From assembly GCA_018240435.1 (NCBI GenBank), contig JAFEFT010000016.1:1-64000 (forward strand): a stretch of DNA of 64,000 nucleotides, in the 5' to 3' direction. Below, piece by piece: positions 12,506 to 20,455 of the stretch (positions within the stretch are counted from its first letter, which is position 1; each line of letters starts with the position of its first letter). Source of the DNA: Pseudomonadota bacterium (lineage in GTDB: Bacteria; Pseudomonadota; Gammaproteobacteria; Xanthomonadales; Xanthomonadaceae). A program made the translations under genes and the position numbers. The notes beneath the pieces are model-generated. The model did not search any database, was not told the DNA's origin, and saw nothing but the letters and a program-made list of their open reading frames with translations.

Positions 12506-12671
12506 CGGGAATCGGGAATCGGGACTGCGAAGGCAGGATGCCGAAGCGAACGGCGAAGCCGGCCCGAAGGGCGGGCCGCTGATGCGGCCCGTAATCGGGA
12601 ATCGGGAACAGCCTACCACCCACTGACTACCTTTCTGCCCGTCCCCTGTCCCCTGCCCTCCGAACCCCGTG
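12506..12671. repeat. Composite intergenic repeat block (heptamers around a 66-bp element)
   Basis: The whole clp-GNAT spacer is repetitive. GGGAATC heptamers occupy 12506-12526 and 12591-12608. A dispersed element at 12531-12597 recurs at 52301-52366 with only two substitutions and contains GGCCCGAAGGGCGGGCC and GGGCCGCTGATGCGGCCC hairpins. A second 7-periodic stretch of GTCCCCT/GCCCTCC-type units (about 12640-12671) runs into the GTG start of the next gene. Confidence 0.9.
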
Positions 12672-13124
12672 CCCCGTCGCTCGCATCCACTGATCCATAT
12701 CCGCAGCGCCCGCCATGGCGACGCCGGCGATGTCGCTGCCTTGTTCGGCGTGCTTGGCTATCCCTGCTCAGCCGACGAGGCGCTTGCGCGGATGCGCGCC
12801 GTTGCCGCCGAGGCCGATCAGGCGCTGCTGGTCGCCGAACGCGGCGGCATGCTTTGCGGCCTGTTGGCGCTCGATGCGATGTATTACCTGCCGCTGGGCG
12901 CGCGCACCTGTCGCATCACCGCTCTGGTGGTCACGCCCGCGCATCAGGGCGAAGGCATCGGCCACGAGTTGCTGCAAGCCGCCGAGTCCTGGGCGCGACA
13001 GGCCGGCGCGGTGCGCATCGAGGTGACCAGCGCAGCGCACCGCGAACGGGCCCACGCCTTCTACCGCGGCAGCGGTTACGACGATCGCTCGATCCGCTTC
13101 GTCAAGCATCTGGGTGATGCCTGA
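12669..13124 (+). CDS. GNAT-family N-acetyltransferase
   Basis: A 151-residue acetyl-CoA-dependent acyltransferase of unknown substrate. The GNAT fold is clear: beta1 IHIRSARHGDAGDVAALF, motif A with the acetyl-CoA pyrophosphate loop in ALVVTPAHQGEGIGHELLQAAESWARQAG (the Q/R-x-x-G-x-G/A signature reads QGEGIG), then IEVTSAAHRERAHAFYRGSGY as motif B. The start is a GTG within a 7-periodic stretch, so it is uncertain. No ATG lies before the first beta strand. The gene is convergent with trpC (3 bp apart) and probably transcribed on its own. Confidence 0.85.
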   Translation: MPRRSHPLIHIRSARHGDAGDVAALFGVLGYPCSADEALARMRAVAAEADQALLVAERGGMLCGLLALDAMYYLPLGARTCRITALVVTPAHQGEGIGHELLQAAESWARQAGAVRIEVTSAAHRERAHAFYRGSGYDDRSIRFVKHLGDA

Positions 13125-13127
13125 AGC

Positions 13128-13964
13128 TCAGCGCGCGAATAATTCTCGCAACGCCGAGCCCGGATCGGGCGCACGCATGAACGCCTCACCGACGAGGAAG
13201 GCGTGCACGCCGGCACCGCGCAGGCGCGCCACGTCGGCGCGGGTGGCGATGCCGCTTTCGCTGACGAGGATGCGATCACCCGGCACGCTGGCTCGCAACG
13301 CTAGCGTGGTGTCGAGCGACACCTCGAAACTGCGCAGGTTGCGATTGTTGACGCCGAGCAGGCGTTGCGACGCGGGACATGACAGCGCCGCGGTCGTCGC
13401 CGACAGCCGCGTTTCGAGTGCCAGCGCGCGACGCATCTCGTCGCCATCGTGGGTTTCGATCAGCACATCCAGCCCGAGGTTGGCCGCGAGCTGCGCCAAG
13501 TCCTGCAAACGCGCATCGTCGAGCGCAGCGACGATCAACAAGATGCAGTCGGCACCGAGCACGCGCGCTTCGTAAACCTGATACGCATCGATCACGAAAT
13601 CCTTGCGCAGCACCGGCAACGCGCAGGCGGCGCGCGCCTGCCGCAGATAGTCGTCGGCGCCCTGGAAGAAATCGACATCGGTCAGCACCGACAGGCAGGC
13701 CGCACCGCCGGCTTCATAGCTGCGCGCGATCGCGGCCGGGTCGAATTCGGCGCGGATCACGCCCTGGCTCGGGCTGGCCTTCTTGATTTCGGCGATCACC
13801 GCCGCCTCGCCGCGGGCGATGCGCGCGGCGATCGCGGCAGCGAAACCACGCGGCGGCGGCAGGTCGCGACAGCGCGCGATCAACTCGCTGCGTGGTTGTC
13901 GCGACGCGCGTTCGGCCACTTCCTCGGCCTTGCGGGCGAGGATGCGCTGCAGGATGTCGGTCAT
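13128..13964 (-). CDS. trpC: Indole-3-glycerol phosphate synthase TrpC
   Basis: Ring-closing step of tryptophan synthesis (CdRP to indole-3-glycerol phosphate), a TIM barrel. 278 aa from ATG 13964 ([16 protein letters not shown]). Family blocks: [93 protein letters not shown]. It carries about 12 to 15 extra residues ([12 protein letters not shown], encoded near 13368-13403) just before GVNNRNL, where homologues run directly from the ALAL helix into the strand. Its start overlaps the stop of the ABM gene by one base (TGATG), so translation is probably coupled. It is monofunctional, with no TrpF fusion. Confidence 0.95.
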   Translation of the reverse strand: MTDILQRILARKAEEVAERASRQPRSELIARCRDLPPPRGFAAAIAARIARGEAAVIAEIKKASPSQGVIRAEFDPAAIARSYEAGGAACLSVLTDVDFFQGADDYLRQARAACALPVLRKDFVIDAYQVYEARVLGADCILLIVAALDDARLQDLAQLAANLGLDVLIETHDGDEMRRALALETRLSATTAALSCPASQRLLGVNNRNLRSFEVSLDTTLALRASVPGDRILVSESGIATRADVARLRGAGVHAFLVGEAFMRAPDPGSALRELFAR

Positions 13965-14311
13965 CAGCGATCCGCGCGCGGGCCGGCGTAGGCGCGCTCG
14001 ACCTTGGCCACGCGCAACTCGAAGTGCTCGTACCACTCCAGGCGGCCGCGCTTGCGCACCTCGGCGTGTTCGGCGTTGCGTTTCCAGGCGGCGATCGCTT
14101 CCTCGCTGTCCCAGTAACTGACGGTGATGCCGAAACCGTCGGCACTGCGCGCCGATTCCACGCCGAGATAGCCCGGCTGCTGCGCCGCCAGCTCCAGCAT
14201 GCGTTCGGACGCCTCGTAATAGCCAAACGGATCGGCGTCGGTGCGTTGCGAGGCGAAGATCACCGCGTAATACGGCGGATCGGGCGTGGTGGCGAAAGAA
14301 AGACTACTCAT
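13964..14311 (-). CDS. ABM-domain (antibiotic biosynthesis monooxygenase-like) protein
   Basis: A 115-residue ferredoxin-like alpha/beta-barrel protein of the ABM family: [42 protein letters not shown], then [48 protein letters not shown]. The W-x-S-x-E-A-I-x-A-W-K-x-x-x-E-H signature is typical of this fold. Members include heme-degrading and quinol oxygenases, but many have no known reaction and no cofactor ligand is evident here. It lies inside the trp cluster, 45 bp after trpD and overlapping trpC by one base. Co-expression with tryptophan synthesis is therefore likely. A role in that pathway is inference only. Confidence 0.85.
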   Translation of the reverse strand: MSSLSFATTPDPPYYAVIFASQRTDADPFGYYEASERMLELAAQQPGYLGVESARSADGFGITVSYWDSEEAIAAWKRNAEHAEVRKRGRLEWYEHFELRVAKVERAYAGPRADR

Positions 14312-14356
14312 CGCGGCTCCCCAGTCGTGATGGTTTGAGTGGTGGGCGCAAGCGTA

Positions 14357-15397
14357 TCAGGATGCGGCCGCCAACCGCCGCGTCGTTGCGACGAACGCGT
14401 CGAGCGCGGCGCGCGCCGCGCCGCTGGCGAGCACCTGACGCGCCAGCGCAATGCCCTGCGCGATATCGGCCACCGCATCGGCGGCATACAACGCGGCACC
14501 GGCGTTGAGCGCGACGATTTCGCGCGGCAGGCCGGGCTTGTTCGCCAGCGCATCGAACAGCATCGCCTTGGATTCGACGGCATCGGCGACGCGCAGATTG
14601 CGGCTGGCCGCCATGGCGATGCCGAAATCCTCTGGATGCACCTCGTATTCGCGCACCTGCCCATCGCGCAACTCGGCCACTTGCGTCGCCGCGCCGAGCG
14701 AGATTTCGTCCATGCCATCGCGCCCCCACACCACCAGCGCATGCCGCGCGCCGAGGCGCTGCAACACGCGCGCCTGGATGCCGACCAGATCGGGATGGAA
14801 CACGCCCATCAGGATGTTCGGCGCGCCGGCGGGATTGGCCAGCGGGCCGAGGATGTTGAACAGCGTGCGCACGCCCAGCTCCCCGCGAACCGCCGCCACG
14901 TTCTTCATTGCCGGATGGTGGTTGGGCGCGTAGAGGAAGGCCAGCCCGACCTCGCGCAAGCACTGCGCCACCTGCACCGGCGTCAGATCGATGCGGGCGC
15001 CGAGCGCTTCGAGCACATCGGCGCTGCCCGACTTCGACGACACGCTGCGGTTGCCGTGCTTGGCCACGCGCACGCCGGCGGCGGCAACCACGAACATGCT
15101 GGCGGTGGAAATGTTGAAGGTGTTGGAACCATCGCCGCCGGTGCCGACGATGTCGATGAACGGCGTACCGTCGTCGGGCACCTCCACCTTTTCCGAGAAC
15201 TCGCGCAACACGGACGCCGCGCCGGCGATCTCACCCACCGTTTCCTTCTTCACCCGCAGCCCGGCGAGGATCGCCGCCATCATCGTCGGCGAAACGTCGC
15301 CACGCATGATCTGCCGCATCAGCTCGACCATCTCGTCGTGGAATATTTCGCGATGCTCGATGACGCGCTGCAGGGCTTGCTGGGGGGTGATGGGCAT
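14357..15397 (-). CDS. trpD: Anthranilate phosphoribosyltransferase TrpD
   Basis: Transfers phosphoribosyl from PRPP to anthranilate. 346 aa from ATG 15397 ([23 protein letters not shown]). The PRPP-binding loop [16 protein letters not shown], the [21 protein letters not shown] block, [33 protein letters not shown] and the [14 protein letters not shown] block all match. The open frame continues upstream through a repeat ([15 protein letters not shown]) that is the GGGAATC heptamer array in translation and is not part of the protein. No Shine-Dalgarno sequence precedes the ATG, only array-derived bases (CCGATTCTCACCC). Order: trpG, array, trpD, ABM gene, trpC. trpE is not in the window. Confidence 0.96.
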   Translation of the reverse strand: MPITPQQALQRVIEHREIFHDEMVELMRQIMRGDVSPTMMAAILAGLRVKKETVGEIAGAASVLREFSEKVEVPDDGTPFIDIVGTGGDGSNTFNISTASMFVVAAAGVRVAKHGNRSVSSKSGSADVLEALGARIDLTPVQVAQCLREVGLAFLYAPNHHPAMKNVAAVRGELGVRTLFNILGPLANPAGAPNILMGVFHPDLVGIQARVLQRLGARHALVVWGRDGMDEISLGAATQVAELRDGQVREYEVHPEDFGIAMAASRNLRVADAVESKAMLFDALANKPGLPREIVALNAGAALYAADAVADIAQGIALARQVLASGAARAALDAFVATTRRLAAAS

Positions 15398-15401
15398 GGG
15401 T

Positions 15402-15536
15402 GAGAATCGGGGAATCGGGGAATCGGGAATCGGGAATCGGGAGTCGGGACTCCGGAAGCGGAACAGCGCGCCGGCCAGGGATGTTTCCACGAGCCCCTGG
15501 CCTCGCGCCGCTAGTCCCTGGTCTCTAGTCCCGGCT
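15402..15536. repeat. Heptamer arrays filling the trpG-trpD spacer
   Basis: GGGAATC units with some 8-base slips occupy 15402-15452, ending four bases before trpD. A second 7-periodic stretch (15494-15536; CTAGTCC, CTGGTCT, CTAGTCC, CGGCTCT) reaches into trpG and includes its last codons and TAG stop. The 40 bases between are not periodic. Confidence 0.85.
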
Positions 15537-16109
15537 CTCCAGAAAATTTCGCAACAACGCATGCCCGTGCTCGGTCAGGATCGACTCGGGATGGAACTGC
15601 ACACCTTCGATGCGATGCTGACGATGACGCAAGCCCATGATCGCCTCGCGCGATCCATCCTCGTTGCATGTCCACGCCGTCACTTCCAGACAATCGGGCA
15701 GGCTGGCCTCGGCAACGATCAGCGAGTGATAGCGCGTGGCTTCGAACGGATCGGGCAAACCGGCGAACACGCCCTGCCCGCGATGGTGAACCTTCGAAGT
15801 CTTGCCATGCATGATCCGGCCGGCGCGCACGACTTTCGCCCCGAACGCCTGCCCGAGCGACTGGTGGCCCAGACACACGCCGAGGATCGGAATCCGCCCG
15901 CCGAGTTGTTGCAACACATCCAGCGACACTCCGGCATCGTCGGGCGTGCCCGGCCCCGGCGAGATCACGATATGCGTCGGCGCGAGCGCGGCGATGCCAT
16001 CGACATCCAGCGCATCGTTGCGCACCACCTTCACGTTCGCGCCGAGCTCGCCAAAATACTGCACGAGGTTGAAGGTGAAGCTGTCGTAGTTGTCGATCAT
16101 CAGCAGCAT
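15525..16109 (-). CDS. trpG: Anthranilate synthase component II (glutamine amidotransferase) TrpG
   Basis: Class I glutamine amidotransferase that supplies ammonia to TrpE for anthranilate synthesis. PabA-type sharing with folate synthesis is possible. 194 aa. Motifs: [31 protein letters not shown], nucleophile C79 in [19 protein letters not shown], and H173/E175 in [12 protein letters not shown]. The final residues (SRD) and the stop lie in a 7-periodic stretch, so the C-terminus appears to have been fixed by the array. Upstream, 205 bp contain an inverted repeat (CCCGATCC...GGATCGGG, 16141-16174) but no Trp-rich leader peptide. No trpE or second glutaminase gene is present. Confidence 0.95.
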   Translation of the reverse strand: MLLMIDNYDSFTFNLVQYFGELGANVKVVRNDALDVDGIAALAPTHIVISPGPGTPDDAGVSLDVLQQLGGRIPILGVCLGHQSLGQAFGAKVVRAGRIMHGKTSKVHHRGQGVFAGLPDPFEATRYHSLIVAEASLPDCLEVTAWTCNEDGSREAIMGLRHRQHRIEGVQFHPESILTEHGHALLRNFLESRD

Positions 16110-16314
16110 GCGGCACCACGTTTGGGCGATTGCACGGGAACCCGATCCAGCATCGACACCGGACCGGGATCGGGTGCACCGGCGAGTATCCGGTCACGAT
16201 CGCACATTGTGCCGACAGGCTCGCAGGCTGTCGCGTACCGCCATGCGCTGGGTGACTGCGTGATCGGTGCGGGTGTGATCCTCGTCCTCGGCACCATGCC
16301 GCATCGGCAAATCC

Positions 16315-16581
16315 TCACCCCACCCCGAAGCCACCCATTTCGCGCGGCTGCGCGCGCTGGCGCAGCACGCTTTCGACCTTGGCCAGCGGCGAGCCACGGC
16401 CAATCCACTGCGCGAAGGACTCGATCGCTGGCGCGGCGCCTTGCACGAACACCTCGACCTTGCCATCGGGGCGGTTGTGGGCGTAGCCCGACAGCGCCAG
16501 CGCCAGGGCCTGATGGCGGGCGCTGGCGCGGAAACCGACGCCTTGCACCTGTCCACTGACGAGAAAAAACGCGGCTTCCAT
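16315..16581 (-). CDS. acyP: Acylphosphatase
   Basis: An 88-residue acylphosphatase that hydrolyses carboxyl-phosphate mixed anhydrides. The two signature motifs are intact: SGQVQGVGFRASARHQA, with the catalytic arginine in VGFR, and LSGYAHNRPDGKVEVFVQG, with the catalytic asparagine in HNRPDG. The C-terminus is slightly shortened after the beta strand and ends GGFGVG. Cytoplasmic, probably monocistronic, 205 bp upstream of trpG on the same strand. Confidence 0.92.
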   Translation of the reverse strand: MEAAFFLVSGQVQGVGFRASARHQALALALSGYAHNRPDGKVEVFVQGAAPAIESFAQWIGRGSPLAKVESVLRQRAQPREMGGFGVG

Positions 16582-16751
16582 CGCATGCTCCAGATCGTGG
16601 GCGCGGCCGCAGCGTCACTGCGGGTTGACTGTACCGGATCGCGATCGCAAAGGGCCGTGCGCGACGGCCACCGGACGACATTGCGCCGGCCGATCGCGCG
16701 TGTTCGCGTCGCGCGTCATCGTCAACCAACGTGGTGTCGGCGGCGAACAGG

Positions 16752-17423
16752 TCATCGCGCGGCGGCCTGCTTGCCATCGACCATCGCTTCGAGTTCAGCG
16801 ATGGTGATGGGGCCGAGGAATTTTCTCGCGACCGTGCCATCGGGTGCGATCAGATACGAAGTCGGCAGTGCCCGTGGCGGGTCGAAGTCGGCCGGCGGCG
16901 CATACGGGTCCACCACCGCGATCGGATAGCCGGGTGTGTGCTGCTTGAGGAATGCCGAAAGCGTCGCCGCGTCGATGCTGTCGCCTTCGACATCCAGGCC
17001 GATCACCGACACGTTGGTGCGGCGCTTGGCGAAGGCGGTCAGGTCGGGGATTTCCTGCAGGCACGGGCCGCACCACGTCGCCCAGAAGTTGACCACCACC
17101 CAGCGCCCGCGCTGGCTGGCCAGATCCCAGTCGCGGCAATCGAAGGTGGTGACCTTCAGCGCCGGCCGCGGCTTGTCGCCGGATCGCGGTGAACTGGCAG
17201 CCGACGACGCCGGTGCTGGCAGGCATTGCCCGTTCGCGGCGCTCGCCGTCGATGCGGCAGATGCAATCGACGAGGCGGATGAGGATTCGGATGACGATGT
17301 CGACGACGAGGCCGATGTCGACGCGGCGCTGGCCGCCGCCGGGGTTTGCGACGGCCCGCAGGCGGCGATCGCCAGCACGACAAGCAGCAGGGCGATGCAC
17401 GGCGCCCATCGGATCGAATTCAT
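16752..17423 (-). CDS. TlpA-like thioredoxin-fold lipoprotein
   Basis: Membrane-anchored thiol-disulfide oxidoreductase. The N-terminus is a lipoprotein signal (VVLAIAAC, acylated Cys near residue 22). About 60 residues of almost pure Ser/Ala/Thr linker follow, then a TlpA/ResA-type thioredoxin domain with VVNFWATWCGPCLQEIPDL as the redox-active CxxC, the cis-Pro segment ALPTSYLI and DGTVARKFLG. It probably reduces periplasmic disulfides or assists cytochrome c maturation; the partner is unknown. Its ATG overlaps the yihY stop by four bases (ATGA), so the two genes are translationally coupled. The unusually long Ser/Ala linker probably spans the cell-envelope space. Confidence 0.9.
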   Translation of the reverse strand: MNSIRWAPCIALLLVVLAIAACGPSQTPAAASAASTSASSSTSSSESSSASSIASAASTASAANGQCLPAPASSAASSPRSGDKPRPALKVTTFDCRDWDLASQRGRWVVVNFWATWCGPCLQEIPDLTAFAKRRTNVSVIGLDVEGDSIDAATLSAFLKQHTPGYPIAVVDPYAPPADFDPPRALPTSYLIAPDGTVARKFLGPITIAELEAMVDGKQAAAR

Positions 17424-18706
17424 TGCGCGCGATTTCCTGATTGGGCCGCGGTCGCGGCGGGATAGATACTACCGACGCTGCGCCGCATCTGCTCGCGCAG
17501 CGGCAAACGCAGCGCATCGAGCGCGGCACGCGCGCGGCGTCCGAACGGATCGTCGTCGCCGGGCAGAGGGCACGTGCCTAGCGGAATCGGCAGGCCGACC
17601 GCCGCGTACAACTCGCCCAGATCGATGTCATCCAGATCGCGCAGCAATCGCCATTGACCATCGCCGGCGCGCTCGACCAGCCTCGCCGCTGCCAACGCAC
17701 CGAGCAATTGCTGCTGCAACGCGTCGCCGACGATCGGCTCGATCGCCAGCAGTTGCGCGCTGTGCAGGCCGCGATCGGCCGCGCGCGCCTGTGCCAGCCG
17801 ACCGAGCAGGCGCAGCAGGCCGTAGAACTCGTAACCACGCGGCAAGCGCAGCGCGATCGGCTGATAGCGAAACGCGGCCAGCGAGGCGCAGAAGGTGGCG
17901 CCGAGCAAGATCACCAGCCACGCCGTCCAGATCCACAGCAAGAAGATCGGCACCGCCGCCAGCGCGCCATAGACTTGCTGGTACGAGGCGTGATGCAGAT
18001 ACAGCGCGATGGCGTACTTCGAGGCTTCCAGGAATGCCGCCGCCAGTGCGCCGCCGGCCAGCGCATGCCGCCAGCGCACCGAGCGATTGGGGATGATCGC
18101 GTAGGCGGCGGCGAAGGTGATCCATTCCAGCAACGCCGGCAGCAGGCGCAGCCCGTAGCGCGCCCACACCGATTGTTCGGCCAGCGCCACCGCCGGCAGC
18201 GCCAGCACATACGAAGAAATGGCCAGGCTCGCCACGCCCAGCAACGGCCCCAGCAGCAGCGCGGCGAGGTAAATCAGGAACCGCGCCCAAGCTCGCCGGC
18301 GTGTCGGCACATTCCAGATGCGGTTGAAGGCGTCCTCGATGCTGGCCATGGTCAGCAACGAAGTCGCCAGCACACCGGCGGCACCCAGCCCTGTCAGCCC
18401 ACGCGCGCTGTGCGCGAAGGTGCGCACATACTCGGCGATGCCGGCGGCGGCGTGCGGGACGAGATGGCGGAACAGGAAGGCGGTCAACGCATCGCCCCAG
18501 TGCTGCCATTGCGGCACCATCGCCACCACGCCCAGCACCGTCGCCGTCAACGGCACCAGCGCGACCAGGCTGGTGTAACTGAGCGAGCCGGCGATGCCGA
18601 GGCAATCGTCGGCGAGGAACCGTCGCCACGAGAACGCTGCGAACGCGCGCAGGCGCTCGTGGTCGATGCGCTGCAACCAGCGCCGGAGGGCGATCAGGGA
18701 CGACAC
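17420..18706 (-). CDS. YihY/virulence factor BrkB family membrane protein
   Basis: Integral inner-membrane protein of the YihY (once called RNase BN) family, about 428 aa. Six hydrophobic segments can be counted, beginning around LSYTSLVALVPLTATVLGVVAM and ending in IFLLWIWTAWLVILLGATFCA. Family motifs include AGSLSYTSL, MASIEDAFNRIWNVPTRR and YQQVYGALAAVPIFLLWIW. The soluble C-terminal tail of about 150 residues resembles a winged-helix region. Transport function is unproven for this family. The start is uncertain: GTG 18706 begins SSLIALRRWLQ, while GTG 18751 would add 15 residues, and neither has a convincing ribosome-binding site. First gene of a two-gene unit with the TlpA-like lipoprotein. 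Confidence 0.88.
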   Translation of the reverse strand: MSSLIALRRWLQRIDHERLRAFAAFSWRRFLADDCLGIAGSLSYTSLVALVPLTATVLGVVAMVPQWQHWGDALTAFLFRHLVPHAAAGIAEYVRTFAHSARGLTGLGAAGVLATSLLTMASIEDAFNRIWNVPTRRRAWARFLIYLAALLLGPLLGVASLAISSYVLALPAVALAEQSVWARYGLRLLPALLEWITFAAAYAIIPNRSVRWRHALAGGALAAAFLEASKYAIALYLHHASYQQVYGALAAVPIFLLWIWTAWLVILLGATFCASLAAFRYQPIALRLPRGYEFYGLLRLLGRLAQARAADRGLHSAQLLAIEPIVGDALQQQLLGALAAARLVERAGDGQWRLLRDLDDIDLGELYAAVGLPIPLGTCPLPGDDDPFGRRARAALDALRLPLREQMRRSVGSIYPAATAAQSGNRAQ

Positions 18707-18844
18707 CGCGCAAGGATAGCCGATGGCGGTCGCCGTCCCGGATGTCCACACCCGCGCCGACCGTCATCCGTTCCGTGCCGTCCTGGCGCAATGGCGCCAG
18801 TCCGGGCGAGCGACCTGTTAGGCTTTGCCGCTCGCGGAGGCCGC

Positions 18845-19444
18845 ATGGCGCAGATCCTGATCGTCTACTACAGCCGCAACGGCGCCGTCGCCAGCCTGGC
18901 GCGACAGATCGCGCGCGGCGTCGAGGAAGTCGCCGGCATGCAGGCGTGCCTGCGTACGGTGCCGCCGGTGACGGCGATCACCCAGACCCAGGCGCCGCCG
19001 GTGCCCGACGAGGGCGCGCCGTACGTTCAACAGGACGACCTTCACGACTGCGCCGGCTTGATCCTCGGCAGCCCGACGCGCTTTGGCAACATGGCGGCGC
19101 CGATGAAACACTTTCTCGACGGGCTCGGCGCGATCTGGGCTTCGGGCGCGCTGGTCGACAAGCCGGCGGCGGTGTTCACTTCGACGTCGACGATGCACGG
19201 CGGCCAGGAATCGACCCTGCTGTCGATGCTGATTCCGTTGTTGCATCAGGGCATGCTGCCGGTCGGGATTCCGTTCACCGAGCCGGCAATGAACACCACC
19301 ACCAGCGGCGGCACGCCCTATGGTGCCAGCCACGTCGCCGGCCCGCAGGGCGGACGCGCGCTGAGCGCCGACGAGAAGCACCTCGCGCAGGTCCTGGGCC
19401 GGCGGGTGGCGCGGCTGGCGGCGCGATTGGCCGCTGCGCCGTGA
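18845..19444 (+). CDS. wrbA: NAD(P)H:quinone oxidoreductase WrbA
   Basis: Flavodoxin-like FMN enzyme that reduces quinones by two electrons and protects against oxidative stress. 199 aa, start ATG 18845 with GGAGG close upstream (GCGGAGGCCGC). Motifs: ILIVYYSRNGAVASLARQIARGVEEV (phosphate loop), LILGSPTRFGNMAAPMKHFLDGLGAIW, KPAAVFTSTSTMHGGQESTLLSM and the C-terminal GASHVAGPQGGRALSADEKHLAQVLGRRVA. Its stop overlaps the GTG start of the DUF2069 gene (GTGA), giving a coupled two-gene unit. The longer open frame to its left is antisense to yihY and not part of the protein. Confidence 0.94.
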   Translation: MAQILIVYYSRNGAVASLARQIARGVEEVAGMQACLRTVPPVTAITQTQAPPVPDEGAPYVQQDDLHDCAGLILGSPTRFGNMAAPMKHFLDGLGAIWASGALVDKPAAVFTSTSTMHGGQESTLLSMLIPLLHQGMLPVGIPFTEPAMNTTTSGGTPYGASHVAGPQGGRALSADEKHLAQVLGRRVARLAARLAAAP

Positions 19445-19797
19445 GCGCCCGCGCGCTCGCGCTGGGAGGCATCCTCGCCCTGCTGCTGCTGCAATGGCGC
19501 TGGCATGCGCAGATCGCGCCGCCGACGGCCGCCGCGCCGGCGCTGCTGGTCGCGCTGTACTGCCTGCCGATGCTGCCCTGCCTGTGGCTGCTGCTGCGGG
19601 GCGATCGCCGGGCGCCGCTGGTCGGTGCGATCGCTGCCCTGCTCTATTTTTGCCACGGCGTGATGTTCGCGGTGGGCGTGCCGGCGCTGCGCGGACCGGC
19701 ACTGATCGAAACCGCACTGAGCCTGGTGGTGATCGTCGCCGCCAGTTGGAATGGCCTGCGCGCGCGGCTGGCCCGCAAGCCCGATGCCAAGGCGTGA
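19441..19797 (+). CDS. DUF2069-family membrane protein
   Basis: A 118-residue inner-membrane protein with four predicted transmembrane segments (ALALGGILALLLLQW, ALLVALYCLPMLPCLWLLL, LVGAIAALLYFCHGVMFAVGV, ALIETALSLVVIVAASW) and a basic C-terminal tail. The LPMLPCLW, Y-x-C-H-G-V-M and LIETALSLVV blocks are those of DUF2069, a family of unknown function often next to wrbA in gammaproteobacteria. It starts at a GTG that overlaps the wrbA stop codon, so translation depends on the upstream gene. Confidence 0.85.
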   Translation: MSARALALGGILALLLLQWRWHAQIAPPTAAAPALLVALYCLPMLPCLWLLLRGDRRAPLVGAIAALLYFCHGVMFAVGVPALRGPALIETALSLVVIVAASWNGLRARLARKPDAKA

Positions 19798-19817
19798 GCG
19801 CCGGCGATCGCCGCGCC

Positions 19818-19823
19818 TATAAT
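19818..19823 (+). promoter_or_regulatory. Possible -10 element for the asparaginase-like gene
   Basis: A perfect TATAAT lies 31 bases before the start codon at 19854, in otherwise GC-rich sequence. No convincing -35 hexamer is found at 16 to 18 bases. Confidence 0.35.
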
Positions 19824-19853
19824 CGCGTTCCGATTCCGACAGGCGCGCGCCCG

Positions 19854-20345
19854 ATGATCGACCATCTGTGCATCGTCACCACCGGCGGCACCATCGACAA
19901 GATCTATTTCGACGACAAGTCGGACTTTCAGGTCGGCGAGCCGCAGATCGGACGCATCCTCGAAGAACTCGGCGTCGGCTTTCGTTTCAACGTGATCCCG
20001 ATCCTGCGCAAGGACAGCCTGCACATCACCGCCGCCGATCGCGAGCTGGTGCGTGCGGCCATCGCCGCGCAGGACGCGCAGCACGTGCTGGTCACCCACG
20101 GCACCGACAGCATGGTCGAGACGGCCAAGGTGCTGGCCACGCTGACCGACAAGACCATCGTGCTCACCGGCGCGCTCAATCCGGCGCGCTTTCGCGGTTC
20201 CGACGCCGAATTCAACATCGGCACCGCGGTCGGCGCCGTGCAATGCCTGCCGCCGGGCGTGTACATCGCCATGAACGGGCGCATCTGGGATCCGCGCAAG
20301 GTGCGCAAGAACGTCGCCGCCAACCGTTTCGAAGCGGCGGGCTGA
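19854..20345 (+). CDS. Single-domain asparaginase-like protein
   Basis: 163 residues that correspond only to the N-terminal domain of L-asparaginases (full enzymes are about 330 aa). Both catalytic-threonine motifs are present: TTGGTIDKIYFDD (first Thr of the active site) and LVTHGTDSMVET (Thr-Asp pair). IVLTGALNPARFRGSDAEFNIGTAVGAVQ follows, and then the protein stops at RKNVAANRFEAAG, without the C-terminal domain that completes the active site across the dimer. The frame is intact and a terminator follows 56 bp later, so this is a compact gene and not a fresh truncation. Similar short proteins exist in other bacteria. Whether they hydrolyse asparagine is unknown to me. Confidence 0.85.
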   Translation: MIDHLCIVTTGGTIDKIYFDDKSDFQVGEPQIGRILEELGVGFRFNVIPILRKDSLHITAADRELVRAAIAAQDAQHVLVTHGTDSMVETAKVLATLTDKTIVLTGALNPARFRGSDAEFNIGTAVGAVQCLPPGVYIAMNGRIWDPRKVRKNVAANRFEAAG

Positions 20346-20400
20346 CGCCAGCCGGGCAGCATCGGAACGGTCGCGGCCCCGCGCCGGAATAATCAGGAAT

Positions 20401-20432
20401 ACAAAAACCCCGGCCGAAGCCGGGGTTTTTGT
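20401..20432. terminator. Bidirectional intrinsic terminator
   Basis: A perfect 14-bp stem (ACAAAAACCCCGGC / GCCGGGGTTTTTGT) with a CGAA tetraloop. The GC core is flanked by A5 and T5, so it gives a U-tract on both strands. It sits between the convergent asparaginase-like and S53 peptidase genes and should end both transcripts. Confidence 0.93.
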
Positions 20433-20455
20433 TTGTTGCCGATGCCGCCGTCGGA

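Noticed and set aside
16110..16314. trp attenuator upstream of trpG
   Set aside because: An inverted repeat is present at 16141-16174, but no Trp-rich leader frame and no U-tract follow it.
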